The notes under the pieces were generated by a model that worked only from the letters and a program-made list of their open reading frames with translations, made no database searches and was not told the origin of the DNA. A program made the translations under genes and the position numbers. DNA of 64,000 nt from Saccharomycopsis fibuligera x Saccharomycopsis cf. fibuligera (lineage: Eukaryota > Ascomycota > Saccharomycetes > Ascoideales > Saccharomycopsidaceae), in contig CP012820.1 of assembly GCA_001936135.1 (NCBI GenBank), positions 744,001 through 808,000 on the forward strand, in the 5' to 3' direction. Below are positions 29,489-39,332 of this stretch, in pieces. The first letter of the stretch is position 1. Every line of letters begins with the position of its first letter.

Positions 29489-32400
29489 ATGTCAAAGCAA
29501 CAGGATATTCTCCTGGTCCAAGGCCAGTATCCTCCTCCAGTCCATGACATGTACTCCTCCTCCTCCTCCCCCTCCTCCAGCCCATTCATCAAATGCAACT
29601 ACAAGTTCTCCAAACCATTCTCTTCTGTGCTTGTTCCCACCAAAGAGTCTGCGTTTAACCCATGCTTCCTTGCTGCTCTTCTCATTGCCTCGTCAGTGTT
29701 TTTCTTCTTCTTTGGTCTGCTCCAACTCCTTATCCTCAAGCGCAAAAAATTTCATGGCCATCTCAGAGTGAAAAGTGTTGGATTGCATCAATTGTTCCGT
29801 GTTTTACTTGTCTTTGCTCAAGCTACTTTGCAACTTGTGGCATTTGCTAAACTTTACCAAGATGACGGCAATTACGGGTTCTTTAATATCTCCACTTTGG
29901 CATTCTTGATTCCTGGCTTAGTGTTATGTTTTACCATCTTACCCTTGCATGTCATTGAAGTGCATAAATCTATTTGGCAAGTGGCTTCATTGTTGATTTA
30001 CTGGTTAGTGGCTTCTGTTTTGCAATTTACCGTGTTGTATCAGGACCAGTTTACCAATTATCCAGTAGCTACCAAACTGTCAAACCATCAAGATGGTAAT
30101 TCGTCATTAATCTCCGCCATTGAAGTATTGTTATTTGTTAATGCGGTGGCTATTTCCATCTCTGAAACTTTCTTTTGGTCAAGAGCTCACGAGTTTACCC
30201 ATGATTTACAGCTCAACAATGTCAATGTCCACAGCTTGCATCTAGCTAACGTTTTTGGTAAAATCAACTACAACAACTTGAATCCATTAATCAACAAAAC
30301 ATACACTGAGAACACTATTGAATTTGAAGACTTGCCGGAATTGACTCCCGATTTAAATGCAGAATACTCGCTGGCCATCCTTGGTAAATACTGGCGTAAG
30401 CAATTGACTAAGCCTAAGCCAGACATTTTCACCGCTCTTTTCTATGGCTTCAGCTTGCAACTTTTGGCCACTTTTGTGCTTCAAGTATTGCAAATCGTTT
30501 CTAATTTTGCACAGCCTCAGTTATTAAAAATATTTATGAATTTCTTTCTTGATAGTTCAGCCACAGAAAGCACCAGCGATGATTACACCAATGACAAGCA
30601 AATCTTGCGTGGTGTGCTCATTGCATTATCAATGACTGCTGTCTCATTCACTTCCATCATCCTTTGGAACGAATACATTAACCGAATGTATGCCATCTCC
30701 TACAGAATCAGACAAGGGCTCACTGTATTAATTTACGAAAAAGCCCTCAAGTTATCCAGTGCTGCCCGCAATAAGCGAAACATTGGCGATATTATCAATT
30801 TGGTGTCTGTTGACGCTACCAGAGTGGAGTACGCCATCAGCAAGTTGCAAAGTTTGGTTTCTGCTCCTTTGCAATTTGTGCTTTGCTTGGTGTCCTTGGT
30901 CTCGTTGCTTGGTGTATCGTCATTTTCTGGGTTGCTTGTCATCGCATTTGCATTACCGGTGAACTTGTACACTATCAAAAGAATAGAAAAGCTTTATGAC
31001 CAGAATATGACGTTTAAAGACAAGCGGACTAAAACAATCAGCGAGGTTCTCAACTCTATCAAGTCGATTAAATTGTACTCGTGGGAATCTCCAATGGAGC
31101 GCAAGATCTCCGATATCAGAAACGATAAAGAATTAACAGTCATGAAAAAGATTGGTATTGTTGATGCAATTTTAAGCTTCAGTTGGGACTGTGTGCCTTA
31201 TTTTGTTTCTTGTGCTACGTTTGCTGTGTTTACCTTGTTGGGGGGAAAAAAATTGACCTCGGACTTGATTTTCCCAAGTTTGGCATTATTCAATTTGTTG
31301 GGAGATCCTTTATTTGAGATTCCGGATGTGATTTCAACATTTGTTGAGGCAAAAGTCTCAATTGTCAGATTGACGAAATTTTTAACTGATGAAGAATTGG
31401 ATGAAAATTTGGTTTTAGAATTACAGGAACAGCTAAAGAAGGGTCAAGATGCTGTTGTTATTGAAAATGCCACGTTTTTGAGAGCGACCAAACAAATAGC
31501 TGATGCTGCTGATGCTGCTGCTCAAAATGATAAGCTGACCAAAAATAACAAAAGTAGCAATGAAAATGACAACCATAGTGCCAACGATGAAGAAACTGCC
31601 GCAAACACTGATGAAGAAACAGCCATTGAATCGACTACTAATTCCCCACAAGTAGCATTACTGAATATCAACTTTGTGGCTAGAAAAGGGGCATTAACAT
31701 GTATTGTTGGTAGCGTTGGTTCTGGTAAATCAACCTTCTTGCATTCCATCCTTGGGCAACTTCCCGTAATTTCTGCCTCTAACTTCTCCCCCTCCAATAA
31801 CCGGAATCAAATTCAATCCCAGCCAACATTGCGCATCAACGGTAAAATTGCATACTGTCCACAGCAACCATGGATTATGAACGCCAGTATCAAGAAAAAC
31901 ATTATATTCGGCCATAAATACGACCCTGAGTTCTTCGAACGTACAATTGAAGCATGCGAATTGAAACCTGATTTTGAAATCTTGCCGGATGGTGAAGAAA
32001 CCCAAGTTGGTGAGAAAGGTATTTCTTTAAGTGGTGGGCAAAAGGCTCGGATCAGTTTAGCTAGGGCAGTTTACGCCAGGGCAGATATTTACTTGCTTGA
32101 TGACGTGTTAAGCGCGGTGGATGCTCACGTCAGTAAGAATATTATTGAGAAAGTTTTGCTGAAAAAGACTGGTGTTTTGAGTTCTAAAACATTGATTTTG
32201 TCGACTAACCATATTCATGTTCTTGAAGAGGCAGACTCTATTTATGTGTTGGACCATGGCAAGATTGATGAGAAGGGAACCTATGATGAGTTGGTTAGGG
32301 CCAATGGTGAGTTTGCAAAATTGATTCAAGAGTTTGGTAATTCTGATACTACTGAAAAACCACAACAAGAGTCCGAAAGCGAAATTACTGATGCTGCTTC

Positions 32401-34633
32401 TGCTGCTGCTTCTGCTGACTCCAAGAAAAAAGACAACGACGACCAATCAAGAAAATCAGACAACGCCGTTATTGAATACGTTCAAGATGGCTCTACCGAC
32501 CCTGCCGATGTCGATGGTGCCCCACTTACCAAAATTGCCTCGAACTTCACAATTCGCCGAGCTAGTGTTGCTAGCTTTAACCATCCATTTGATCCAAATG
32601 CTAATGAAAAATCAGAGAAGACCAAAACAGGTCAATCGAAAGAGGTTAGTAAGAAGGGTAAAGTTACTTGGTCCACTTATGCTCGGTATGCTAAGTCTGC
32701 CAAATGGCACAATATTATCATCACCGTGTTGGCTATCATTACTGCTGGGTTTGCTGACTTGTCGGGCAAGTTGTGGCTTAAACATTGGGCTGACTTGAAT
32801 GATCGAGCCTCTGATAATAAGTCTGAGTCCGGTTCCTCAACTACTAGCAGTCCCTTGTTTTTGATTATTGTTTACACATTATTGGGCGTTCTTTCCGGAT
32901 TTGCTGTTTTGCTTAAAGGTTTCTCGTTTTGGTACTGTTCCGCTATCAATGCATCCAAGAAGGTTCACTCAGATTTGGTTAAGTCAATCTTGAAATCTCC
33001 AATGTCATTTTTTGAAACCACCCCGACAGGAAGAATCCTTAACAGATTCTCTGAAGACGTGAGCAGGTTAGATGAACGATTTCCTCATTCTCTTTCATTT
33101 TTCGGGACCACCTTGGTGAGCGCTATCTTTTCTCTTGGTCTAGTGGCAGTTACATTGCCAGTTACTATTGTGTTTATCTTTGCACTTAGCGTTGTTTACT
33201 ATTACGTGCAAAGTTACTATATTGCTGCATCAAGAGAATCTAAGCGGCTTTCCAGTGTTGCTAGAAGTCCGGTGTATTCTCACATTCAAGAGACTTTGAC
33301 AGGAATAGACACAATCAGAGCATTCAAGCAAGATGAACGTTTCAAGTTTATTAATAAAACGAATTTGGATTACAGTGCCACAGCTGGAATATCGCAAATT
33401 TGGATGACGAGATGGCTTAATTTTAGATTGAAGTCCATGGGAACTGTCTTTTTGTTTCTCGTCACTTTAGCATCAGTGTTTACTCTTGCAACTAAGCACC
33501 CACTAGGCACCGGCATTGTCGGGTTGCTTGTGACTTACTCATTGCAGGTCATGGATATCTTGAATTGGTTAGTGAGAATGTCTGTTGAAGTTGAAACCAA
33601 CGCTGTTGCAGTGGAACGAATCTTTGAGTATTGTGATTTACCGGGTGAAAAGCCTTACATTATTGAGGACAACCGCCCACCAGTCCAGTGGCCAACTAAA
33701 GGTGCCATCAAGTTTGACAATTATACTACACGCTACAGACCAGAGGCTAATCCTGTATTGCAGAACGTTTCATTCGAAGTCAAACCAAGGGAAAAAATCG
33801 GAATCGTTGGTCGTACCGGTGCTGGGAAAAGTACTTTGACTTTAGCCCTCTTCAGAATCATTGAAGCCTCGGAAGGGACCATTTTCATTGATGACGTGGA
33901 TTGCTCTAAGATTGGATTATATGACTTAAGAAGCAAATTGAATATTATTCCACAGGACTCACAGGCTTTTGAAGGAACGGTTAGACAGAATTTGGATCCT
34001 TTTGATAATCATAAAGATGAAGAACTATGGAAGGCATTGGAAATGGCGCATTTAAAAGATCACGTCTTGTCAATGAAGGATGAAAAGAAAAAGAAGGCCA
34101 AGGGTTCGCAAGGTAATCAAGAAGCCGGTGAAACCGAAGATGATGACAATGAGGAAGGAGAAAACGAAGAAGATAGTAACGAAGATGATGCTGAGGAAGT
34201 TAGCGAAGGACCAGGATCTGGTAAAGGACTTTATGCCAAAGTCAACGAAGGCGGCTCCAATTTGTCCGCAGGTCAAAAACAATTACTCTGTTTGGCCCGT
34301 GCCCTTCTTAACCCATCCAAAATTCTCCTCTTGGACGAAGCCACCGCCGCAGTCGATGTCAAAACTGACAAGATTGTGCAAGAGACTATTCGCAGTGAAT
34401 TTAATGACCGCACAATTTTGACAATCGCCCATAGAATAGATACGATTTTGGATAATGACAAAATCTTAGTGTTGGATAAAGGTCAAGTCAAAGAATTTGA
34501 TAGCCCAGAGAACTTACTTGCTGACAAGAAGAGTTTATTTTACAGCCTTTGCGAAAGGGGTGGTTATTTGAAGAAGGCTACTAGCGCAGCAGCTACTACT
34601 GCTGCTGGCGCTGCTGCTGCTGATTCAAGTTAG
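29489..34633 (+). CDS. Vacuolar MRP-type ABC transporter (ABCC; Bpt1/Ycf1-like)
   Basis: 1714 aa, ATG at 29489. An N-terminal TMD0 of about five hydrophobic helices (residues about 50-260) is followed by two TMD-NBD halves. NBD1 has Walker A GSVGSGKST (near residue 740), signature LSGGQ (near 850) and Walker B IYLLDD. NBD2 has Walker A GRTGAGKST (near 1440), signature LSAGQ (near 1590) and Walker B ILLLDEATAAVD. Full-length ABCC proteins with TMD0 sit in the yeast vacuole membrane and pump glutathione conjugates, bilirubin or cadmium-glutathione. The linker after NBD1 (about 960-1055) is Ser/Lys/Asp-rich and may be phosphorylated. Odd point: an acidic insert of about 55 residues (about 1530-1585) precedes the second signature motif. 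Confidence 0.88.
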   Translation: MSKQQDILLVQGQYPPPVHDMYSSSSSPSSSPFIKCNYKFSKPFSSVLVPTKESAFNPCFLAALLIASSVFFFFFGLLQLLILKRKKFHGHLRVKSVGLHQLFRVLLVFAQATLQLVAFAKLYQDDGNYGFFNISTLAFLIPGLVLCFTILPLHVIEVHKSIWQVASLLIYWLVASVLQFTVLYQDQFTNYPVATKLSNHQDGNSSLISAIEVLLFVNAVAISISETFFWSRAHEFTHDLQLNNVNVHSLHLANVFGKINYNNLNPLINKTYTENTIEFEDLPELTPDLNAEYSLAILGKYWRKQLTKPKPDIFTALFYGFSLQLLATFVLQVLQIVSNFAQPQLLKIFMNFFLDSSATESTSDDYTNDKQILRGVLIALSMTAVSFTSIILWNEYINRMYAISYRIRQGLTVLIYEKALKLSSAARNKRNIGDIINLVSVDATRVEYAISKLQSLVSAPLQFVLCLVSLVSLLGVSSFSGLLVIAFALPVNLYTIKRIEKLYDQNMTFKDKRTKTISEVLNSIKSIKLYSWESPMERKISDIRNDKELTVMKKIGIVDAILSFSWDCVPYFVSCATFAVFTLLGGKKLTSDLIFPSLALFNLLGDPLFEIPDVISTFVEAKVSIVRLTKFLTDEELDENLVLELQEQLKKGQDAVVIENATFLRATKQIADAADAAAQNDKLTKNNKSSNENDNHSANDEETAANTDEETAIESTTNSPQVALLNINFVARKGALTCIVGSVGSGKSTFLHSILGQLPVISASNFSPSNNRNQIQSQPTLRINGKIAYCPQQPWIMNASIKKNIIFGHKYDPEFFERTIEACELKPDFEILPDGEETQVGEKGISLSGGQKARISLARAVYARADIYLLDDVLSAVDAHVSKNIIEKVLLKKTGVLSSKTLILSTNHIHVLEEADSIYVLDHGKIDEKGTYDELVRANGEFAKLIQEFGNSDTTEKPQQESESEITDAASAAASADSKKKDNDDQSRKSDNAVIEYVQDGSTDPADVDGAPLTKIASNFTIRRASVASFNHPFDPNANEKSEKTKTGQSKEVSKKGKVTWSTYARYAKSAKWHNIIITVLAIITAGFADLSGKLWLKHWADLNDRASDNKSESGSSTTSSPLFLIIVYTLLGVLSGFAVLLKGFSFWYCSAINASKKVHSDLVKSILKSPMSFFETTPTGRILNRFSEDVSRLDERFPHSLSFFGTTLVSAIFSLGLVAVTLPVTIVFIFALSVVYYYVQSYYIAASRESKRLSSVARSPVYSHIQETLTGIDTIRAFKQDERFKFINKTNLDYSATAGISQIWMTRWLNFRLKSMGTVFLFLVTLASVFTLATKHPLGTGIVGLLVTYSLQVMDILNWLVRMSVEVETNAVAVERIFEYCDLPGEKPYIIEDNRPPVQWPTKGAIKFDNYTTRYRPEANPVLQNVSFEVKPREKIGIVGRTGAGKSTLTLALFRIIEASEGTIFIDDVDCSKIGLYDLRSKLNIIPQDSQAFEGTVRQNLDPFDNHKDEELWKALEMAHLKDHVLSMKDEKKKKAKGSQGNQEAGETEDDDNEEGENEEDSNEDDAEEVSEGPGSGKGLYAKVNEGGSNLSAGQKQLLCLARALLNPSKILLLDEATAAVDVKTDKIVQETIRSEFNDRTILTIAHRIDTILDNDKILVLDKGQVKEFDSPENLLADKKSLFYSLCERGGYLKKATSAAATTAAGAAAADSS

Positions 34634-35637
34634 CTGATAAATTAGTAGGTTAGGCGTAATGCTTTCTTGCTAATGTTACTACTAGTACCATTACTACTAC
34701 TGATACTATTTTTTTCTAATAATTAGTCGTTTTTTTATTTATTTATTTTTCGTTGGATATTTTTCCATAACTTTAGTTGTTTTTTAGTTTTTTATATAAT
34801 TCAAGAAAGCTTTTTATTGTTTTTTTGTTTATTTTTTTATATTTTGTACTTTTCATTTTAAATGAAAATTATTGTAGGACTTTTGTTTTTCTGATGCCCT
34901 TACAAAATCCACAAGTTTATAAGATGCTATTTTATTTACACCAAATATTGCTTCAGCTTATGTTGACAAGTCATAGTATTGCTAAATTAGTAAAATTTAA
35001 AGTACCATGTAGAACGATCTTCCAAGTCAAATCAAATATCTTTCAGTCGTACCAATTCACAACGAATACGCTGTAAACTGTGTATTTCAGAAAGTCATAT
35101 CCATTTCCATATATGAATCCGATGAATTTTTTTAATCTTCGCTACGGCAAGTAGAACCATTTTTGCAAGCTGAGTTAAAACCTACATTGCTTATGAACTT
35201 GCTTCGACCATACTCTGTTACTTCTTACAATTTCAGTGGATGTACATTTACATAGGCAGTGGTCGCTATTATTGTAAAGTAGTTAGGCGTCATATCATCA
35301 TCGCTTACAAATTTCCGCCCTGGGGCCAATATGTTAGTGTTGGTTACGAGCACATGCCTGCACTCTGGTTTTTTTGCTGCGAGAACAGTTTTTTGCCCAA
35401 ATTGTTGTGAAAGCGGTGGGTGATTTTTGCCTCCCAAAATCTGAAAATTGAGTATCTAAATAATAATAGCACTCAGTTTATCAATTCATCACGGCAGCCT
35501 GGAGGTATATTCAAATACATACATACCGTGCCATTTCCTATTATATATCATCACAATCGCAACCGCAATTTTAATTTCAATTGATTGATCAATATTGACA
35601 TAATTAGCATCACAATTTCCCTTCACTTTATTGAATA
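34634..35637. other. ABC gene 3' flank and RPN1 promoter
   Basis: About 1 kb. T-rich after the ABC stop. Holds a PACE-like site (35425-35434) about 200 bp before the RPN1 ATG. A 99-codon frame at 34777-35076 covers mainly the T-rich 3' flank and has no recognisable content. Confidence 0.45.
35425..35434 (-). promoter_or_regulatory. Proteasome-associated control element-like site (Rpn4)
   Basis: The minus strand reads GGAGGCAAAA. The S. cerevisiae Rpn4 site is GGTGGCAAA, and the form reported for Candida proteasome genes is GAAGGCAAAA. It lies about 205 bp upstream of RPN1, where such sites act. Binding is inferred. Confidence 0.55.
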
Positions 35638-38592
35638 ATGGCACCTCCTAGTGGAAAGGAAAACAAAGGCAGCAGCAGCAGCAACAAACCTGAAGGCGCT
35701 GTCGGTGCTGGCGCCACTAGCACCAACAAGCCAGAAGCAGATATCTCTAAAAAGGATTCCAAGAAAGATAACAAGAAGAAACAAGAAGTAGAAGAAGAAT
35801 TGTCCGAAGAGGACCAACAGTTGAAAGATTCTTTGGAAGCTCTTGTTGAGAAATTGATCTCCAATGACACCAAAGCCTACGAACCATCATTGGATAAATT
35901 GAAAGAATTTTTGAGAGAATCCACCTCTTCAATGACCGCTATTCCTAAACCTTTGGTCTTTTTGCAACCTCACTATAAAACATTGACTGATTTATTTGAT
36001 CAAAAATGGGCTTCTGGCTCCAGCAAGACCTTGAAATCCAAGTTTGCAGATGTGCTTTCAGTGCTTGGCTCAAGTAATCAAAAGGGTGATTCCCTTAAGT
36101 ATAGGTTATTGTCCAGTGAGCCAAAAGTCAGCGAATGGGGACATGAATACGTACGCCATTTAGCTTTAGAAATTGGCGAAGAATATGGTGCTAGGTTAGC
36201 TGAATCCAAACCAACTGATGACTTGTTACAATTAGCAGTGGAAATTGTTCCTTTTTTCCTTGAACATAATGGTGAAGCTGATGCAGTTGATCTTTTGTTG
36301 GAAATTGAAGCTATCGACAAATTGGCAAAATACGTTGATGCTAATACCTATTCTAGAGTGTGCTTGTATATGGTAAGTTGTGTGCCATTGTTGGCGCCAC
36401 CAGATGATGTGGCATTCTTGACTACCGCTTACAGAATTTATTTGGCCAATAATGAATTACCTCAAGCTGTAGCCTTGGCTATTAGACTCGATAATGAAGA
36501 ATTGATAAAGGAAGTCTTTAATGCTACTGAAGATGTTTCTGTGCAAAAGCAATTGGCTTTTATTTTGGCTAGACAAAACTCATCTTTCAAGCATGATAAT
36601 CAAGAAATTCAAGATATTATCTCTAATTTGAAACTCAATGAATACTTCAAGTACTTGATCAAGGAGTTGAATTTGTTGGAGCCTAAAGTGCCAGAAGACT
36701 ACTATAAATCACACTTGGAAAACTCTAGATTCCATGAATCTAGCGGTCTGCTTGATTCCGCTAAACAGAATTTGGCTTCCAATTTCGTAAATGGGTTCAT
36801 TAATTTGGGTTACTCTAATGACAAGATTATGAGTGAAGATGATTCTCATTCTTTCATATATAAGACCAAGGGATCAGGCATGCTTTCTACCACTGCTTCC
36901 ATTGGATCCATTTATCAATGGGATGCTGCTGATGGTTTACAAGAAGCTGATAAATTCATGTATTCCAATGAAGAAGAAATCAAAGCGGGTGCCTTATTAG
37001 CTATGGGCATTGCTTCTAATGGCATTCATGATGATGTTGAAGCTTCATATGTATTGCTCAAAGATTACGTCTCTTCAAATTCCAGATTATTAAGAATTTC
37101 TGCTATTATTGGATTAGGTGTTTCTTTTGCTGGTTCTCAAGATGAACAAATTTTGGAGTTGTTGCTTCCTGTTGTTGCTGATACTTCTGTATCCTTGGAA
37201 ATTGCATCTATTGCTGCATTGTCTCTTGGTTTCACTTTCGTTGGAACTTCTAATGGTGAAATTGCTTCTACTATTTTGCAAACATTTTTGGAAAGAGACT
37301 TGTCTGAGTTTAATGGTAAATGGGTCAAGCTTTTGGCTCTTGGTTTGGGGTTGTTATACATTGGCAACTACGACACCATTGAAGAAGCTTTGGAAACTAT
37401 TAGTGCTATTGAACATCCAATAGCTAAATCCCTTGAGGTGTTAGTTACAGTATGTGCTTATGCTGGTACTGGTAACGTGTTGCAAATTCAAAAATTGTTA
37501 TCGTTATGCCTTTCCAAATCTGAAGATGATGATGAAGACGATGATGAAGATAATGAACATGAATCTGCTGCTAAATCTTCTACTAAGAATGAAGATGAAA
37601 ACATGACGGCGGATGAAGATCTTGAACTTGGCGGTGTTACCACTGAAGGATCAAGCAGCAACAAGCCAGACGCTGAAAGCAGCGCTTTGGATGGTGGCGA
37701 AGACAATAAAAAAGATGCACCATCATCTTCTTTATCTTCTACTGATGATGAATCTGCTGATCAAAAGAGCAAATCACAAAAATTTGGTAAAGATGACACA
37801 TATCAAGCATACGCTGTATTAGGGGTTGCGTTACTTGCGATGGGTGAAGAAATTGGCCAAGATTTATCGTTGCGCCATTTCGGTCATTTGATGCATTATG
37901 GTAATCCAACCATTAGACGTGCTGTACCATTAGCTATGGGCTTAGTATCTGCTTCTAACCCACAAATGAAGGTTTACGACACATTATCCAGATATTCACA
38001 TGATGCTGATACTGATGTTGCCGTTAACTCGATTTTCTCTATGGGGGTTGTTGGTGCTGGTTCTAATAATGCAAGATTGTCACAATTATTAAGACAGCTA
38101 GCTAGTTATTATGTCAAGCAAGCCGATTGTCTCTTTAGCGTCAGATTAGCTCAAGGGTTGTTGCATTTGGGTAAAGGAACCTTATCATTGAATCCATTCA
38201 ATACTGACAGACAGATATTGTCCAAGGTCAACTTGGCCAGTCTTTTAACCAGCAGCATTTTACTTTTAAACCCATCTGACTTCATTCTTGGTGATTCTCA
38301 TTATTTGTTATACTACTTGTCAGCTGGTATTCATCCAAGAATGCTCGTTACTGTGGATGAAGAATTAAATCCGGTTAAAGTCAACGTTAGAGTTGGTCAA
38401 GCAGTTGATACTGTAGGACAAGCCGGTAAGCCAAAGACTATTACTGGTTGGGTCACTCAGGAAACCCCAGTGTTGTTGGGACATGGTGAAAGAGCAGAAT
38501 TAGAAAATGACGAATACATTTCCTTAGCTAGTGCTTTAGAAGGTGTGGTTATATTGAAGAAGAATCCAGATTACATGGAAGTAGACAGTTAG
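35638..38592 (+). CDS. RPN1: 26S proteasome regulatory subunit Rpn1
   Basis: 984 aa, ATG at 35638. After an acidic/basic low-complexity leader, conserved Rpn1 blocks run throughout: EWGHEYVRHLALEIGEEY near residue 161, the KTKGSGMLST/ASIGSIYQW block near 410-430, the leucine-rich PC repeats of the toroid, SLRHFGHLMHYG near 740, and the C-terminal RVGQAVDTVGQAGKPKTITGW with ILKKNPDYME at the end. Rpn1 is the largest base scaffold. It binds the ATPase ring and ubiquitin-like domains of shuttle factors and Ubp6. The acidic insert at about 625-715 is where S. cerevisiae Rpn1 also has a charged, unstructured insert. Only one CTG codon was noticed in this long conserved gene. Confidence 0.95.
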   Translation: MAPPSGKENKGSSSSNKPEGAVGAGATSTNKPEADISKKDSKKDNKKKQEVEEELSEEDQQLKDSLEALVEKLISNDTKAYEPSLDKLKEFLRESTSSMTAIPKPLVFLQPHYKTLTDLFDQKWASGSSKTLKSKFADVLSVLGSSNQKGDSLKYRLLSSEPKVSEWGHEYVRHLALEIGEEYGARLAESKPTDDLLQLAVEIVPFFLEHNGEADAVDLLLEIEAIDKLAKYVDANTYSRVCLYMVSCVPLLAPPDDVAFLTTAYRIYLANNELPQAVALAIRLDNEELIKEVFNATEDVSVQKQLAFILARQNSSFKHDNQEIQDIISNLKLNEYFKYLIKELNLLEPKVPEDYYKSHLENSRFHESSGLLDSAKQNLASNFVNGFINLGYSNDKIMSEDDSHSFIYKTKGSGMLSTTASIGSIYQWDAADGLQEADKFMYSNEEEIKAGALLAMGIASNGIHDDVEASYVLLKDYVSSNSRLLRISAIIGLGVSFAGSQDEQILELLLPVVADTSVSLEIASIAALSLGFTFVGTSNGEIASTILQTFLERDLSEFNGKWVKLLALGLGLLYIGNYDTIEEALETISAIEHPIAKSLEVLVTVCAYAGTGNVLQIQKLLSLCLSKSEDDDEDDDEDNEHESAAKSSTKNEDENMTADEDLELGGVTTEGSSSNKPDAESSALDGGEDNKKDAPSSSLSSTDDESADQKSKSQKFGKDDTYQAYAVLGVALLAMGEEIGQDLSLRHFGHLMHYGNPTIRRAVPLAMGLVSASNPQMKVYDTLSRYSHDADTDVAVNSIFSMGVVGAGSNNARLSQLLRQLASYYVKQADCLFSVRLAQGLLHLGKGTLSLNPFNTDRQILSKVNLASLLTSSILLLNPSDFILGDSHYLLYYLSAGIHPRMLVTVDEELNPVKVNVRVGQAVDTVGQAGKPKTITGWVTQETPVLLGHGERAELENDEYISLASALEGVVILKKNPDYMEVDS

Positions 38593-39236
38593 TCTGTTTA
38601 TTGTTCATTTATCTAGTTGAGTGTTGAAAGATTTCGCTAATAAACTATGTAACGTTAACATATACAAAGAAAACCTTAATATAGCTTTGTTTTTGTTTTG
38701 ATAAACTATTCATCTATGTGTGCTTTATGTTTTGTAATTGTAGTTATTTGGAACTATCTTTTAGTTCCTATCACTACTGCCTTTTCCTCTCCACCACATT
38801 TCCTACCGCTGTTGACACGTTGGTTCAAAACATTGAATTATTATTAATCATAAATCTGTGTGTCTGCGAACATAGTCTTTTCTTTTGGTACTCGATTGGG
38901 GCACAAAGGCATCAAGTGGATGCAGTATATGAGAAAGGGTAATATGCGAAAAAAAAGCATGAAAGAATGACGTAGAGTGGTGTGGCCTTAAGGTTAACAA
39001 AAATATGACCCTTGTGCATTTGCGTGGTACGCTAGTGAGCACTAAATTCCAAAATGTATATTATCCATTAATTAACAAAGAAGTGAAAGACAGGACAAAA
39101 AAGCTATTCCCAATAAATATCGCAGGTAAAGATTTTAAAAAAAAGGTCTAACAATAAATAAAGAATATAACGCCAAAAGAATACGTGGAAAAAAATGAAA
39201 TCAATAGGTCTTATAGGAACGAAAGACTGCGTCAGC

Positions 39237-39281
<45 letters not shown>

Positions 39282-39332
39282 ACCGTGCACTATATAACAT
39301 CGTATTGATATTAGGTCAACCTACTAAATCAA
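38593..39332. other. Convergent 3' region of RPN1 and bZIP gene
   Basis: 740 bp, AT-rich, with a 43-base A-run at 39238-39280 next to the bZIP 3' end. Short frames at 38718-39042 on both strands are not supported. Confidence 0.45.
39238..39280. repeat. Poly(A) tract of 43 bases
   Basis: Uninterrupted A-run (a T-run on the coding strand of the bZIP gene), 50 bp past its stop codon. Confidence 0.9.
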
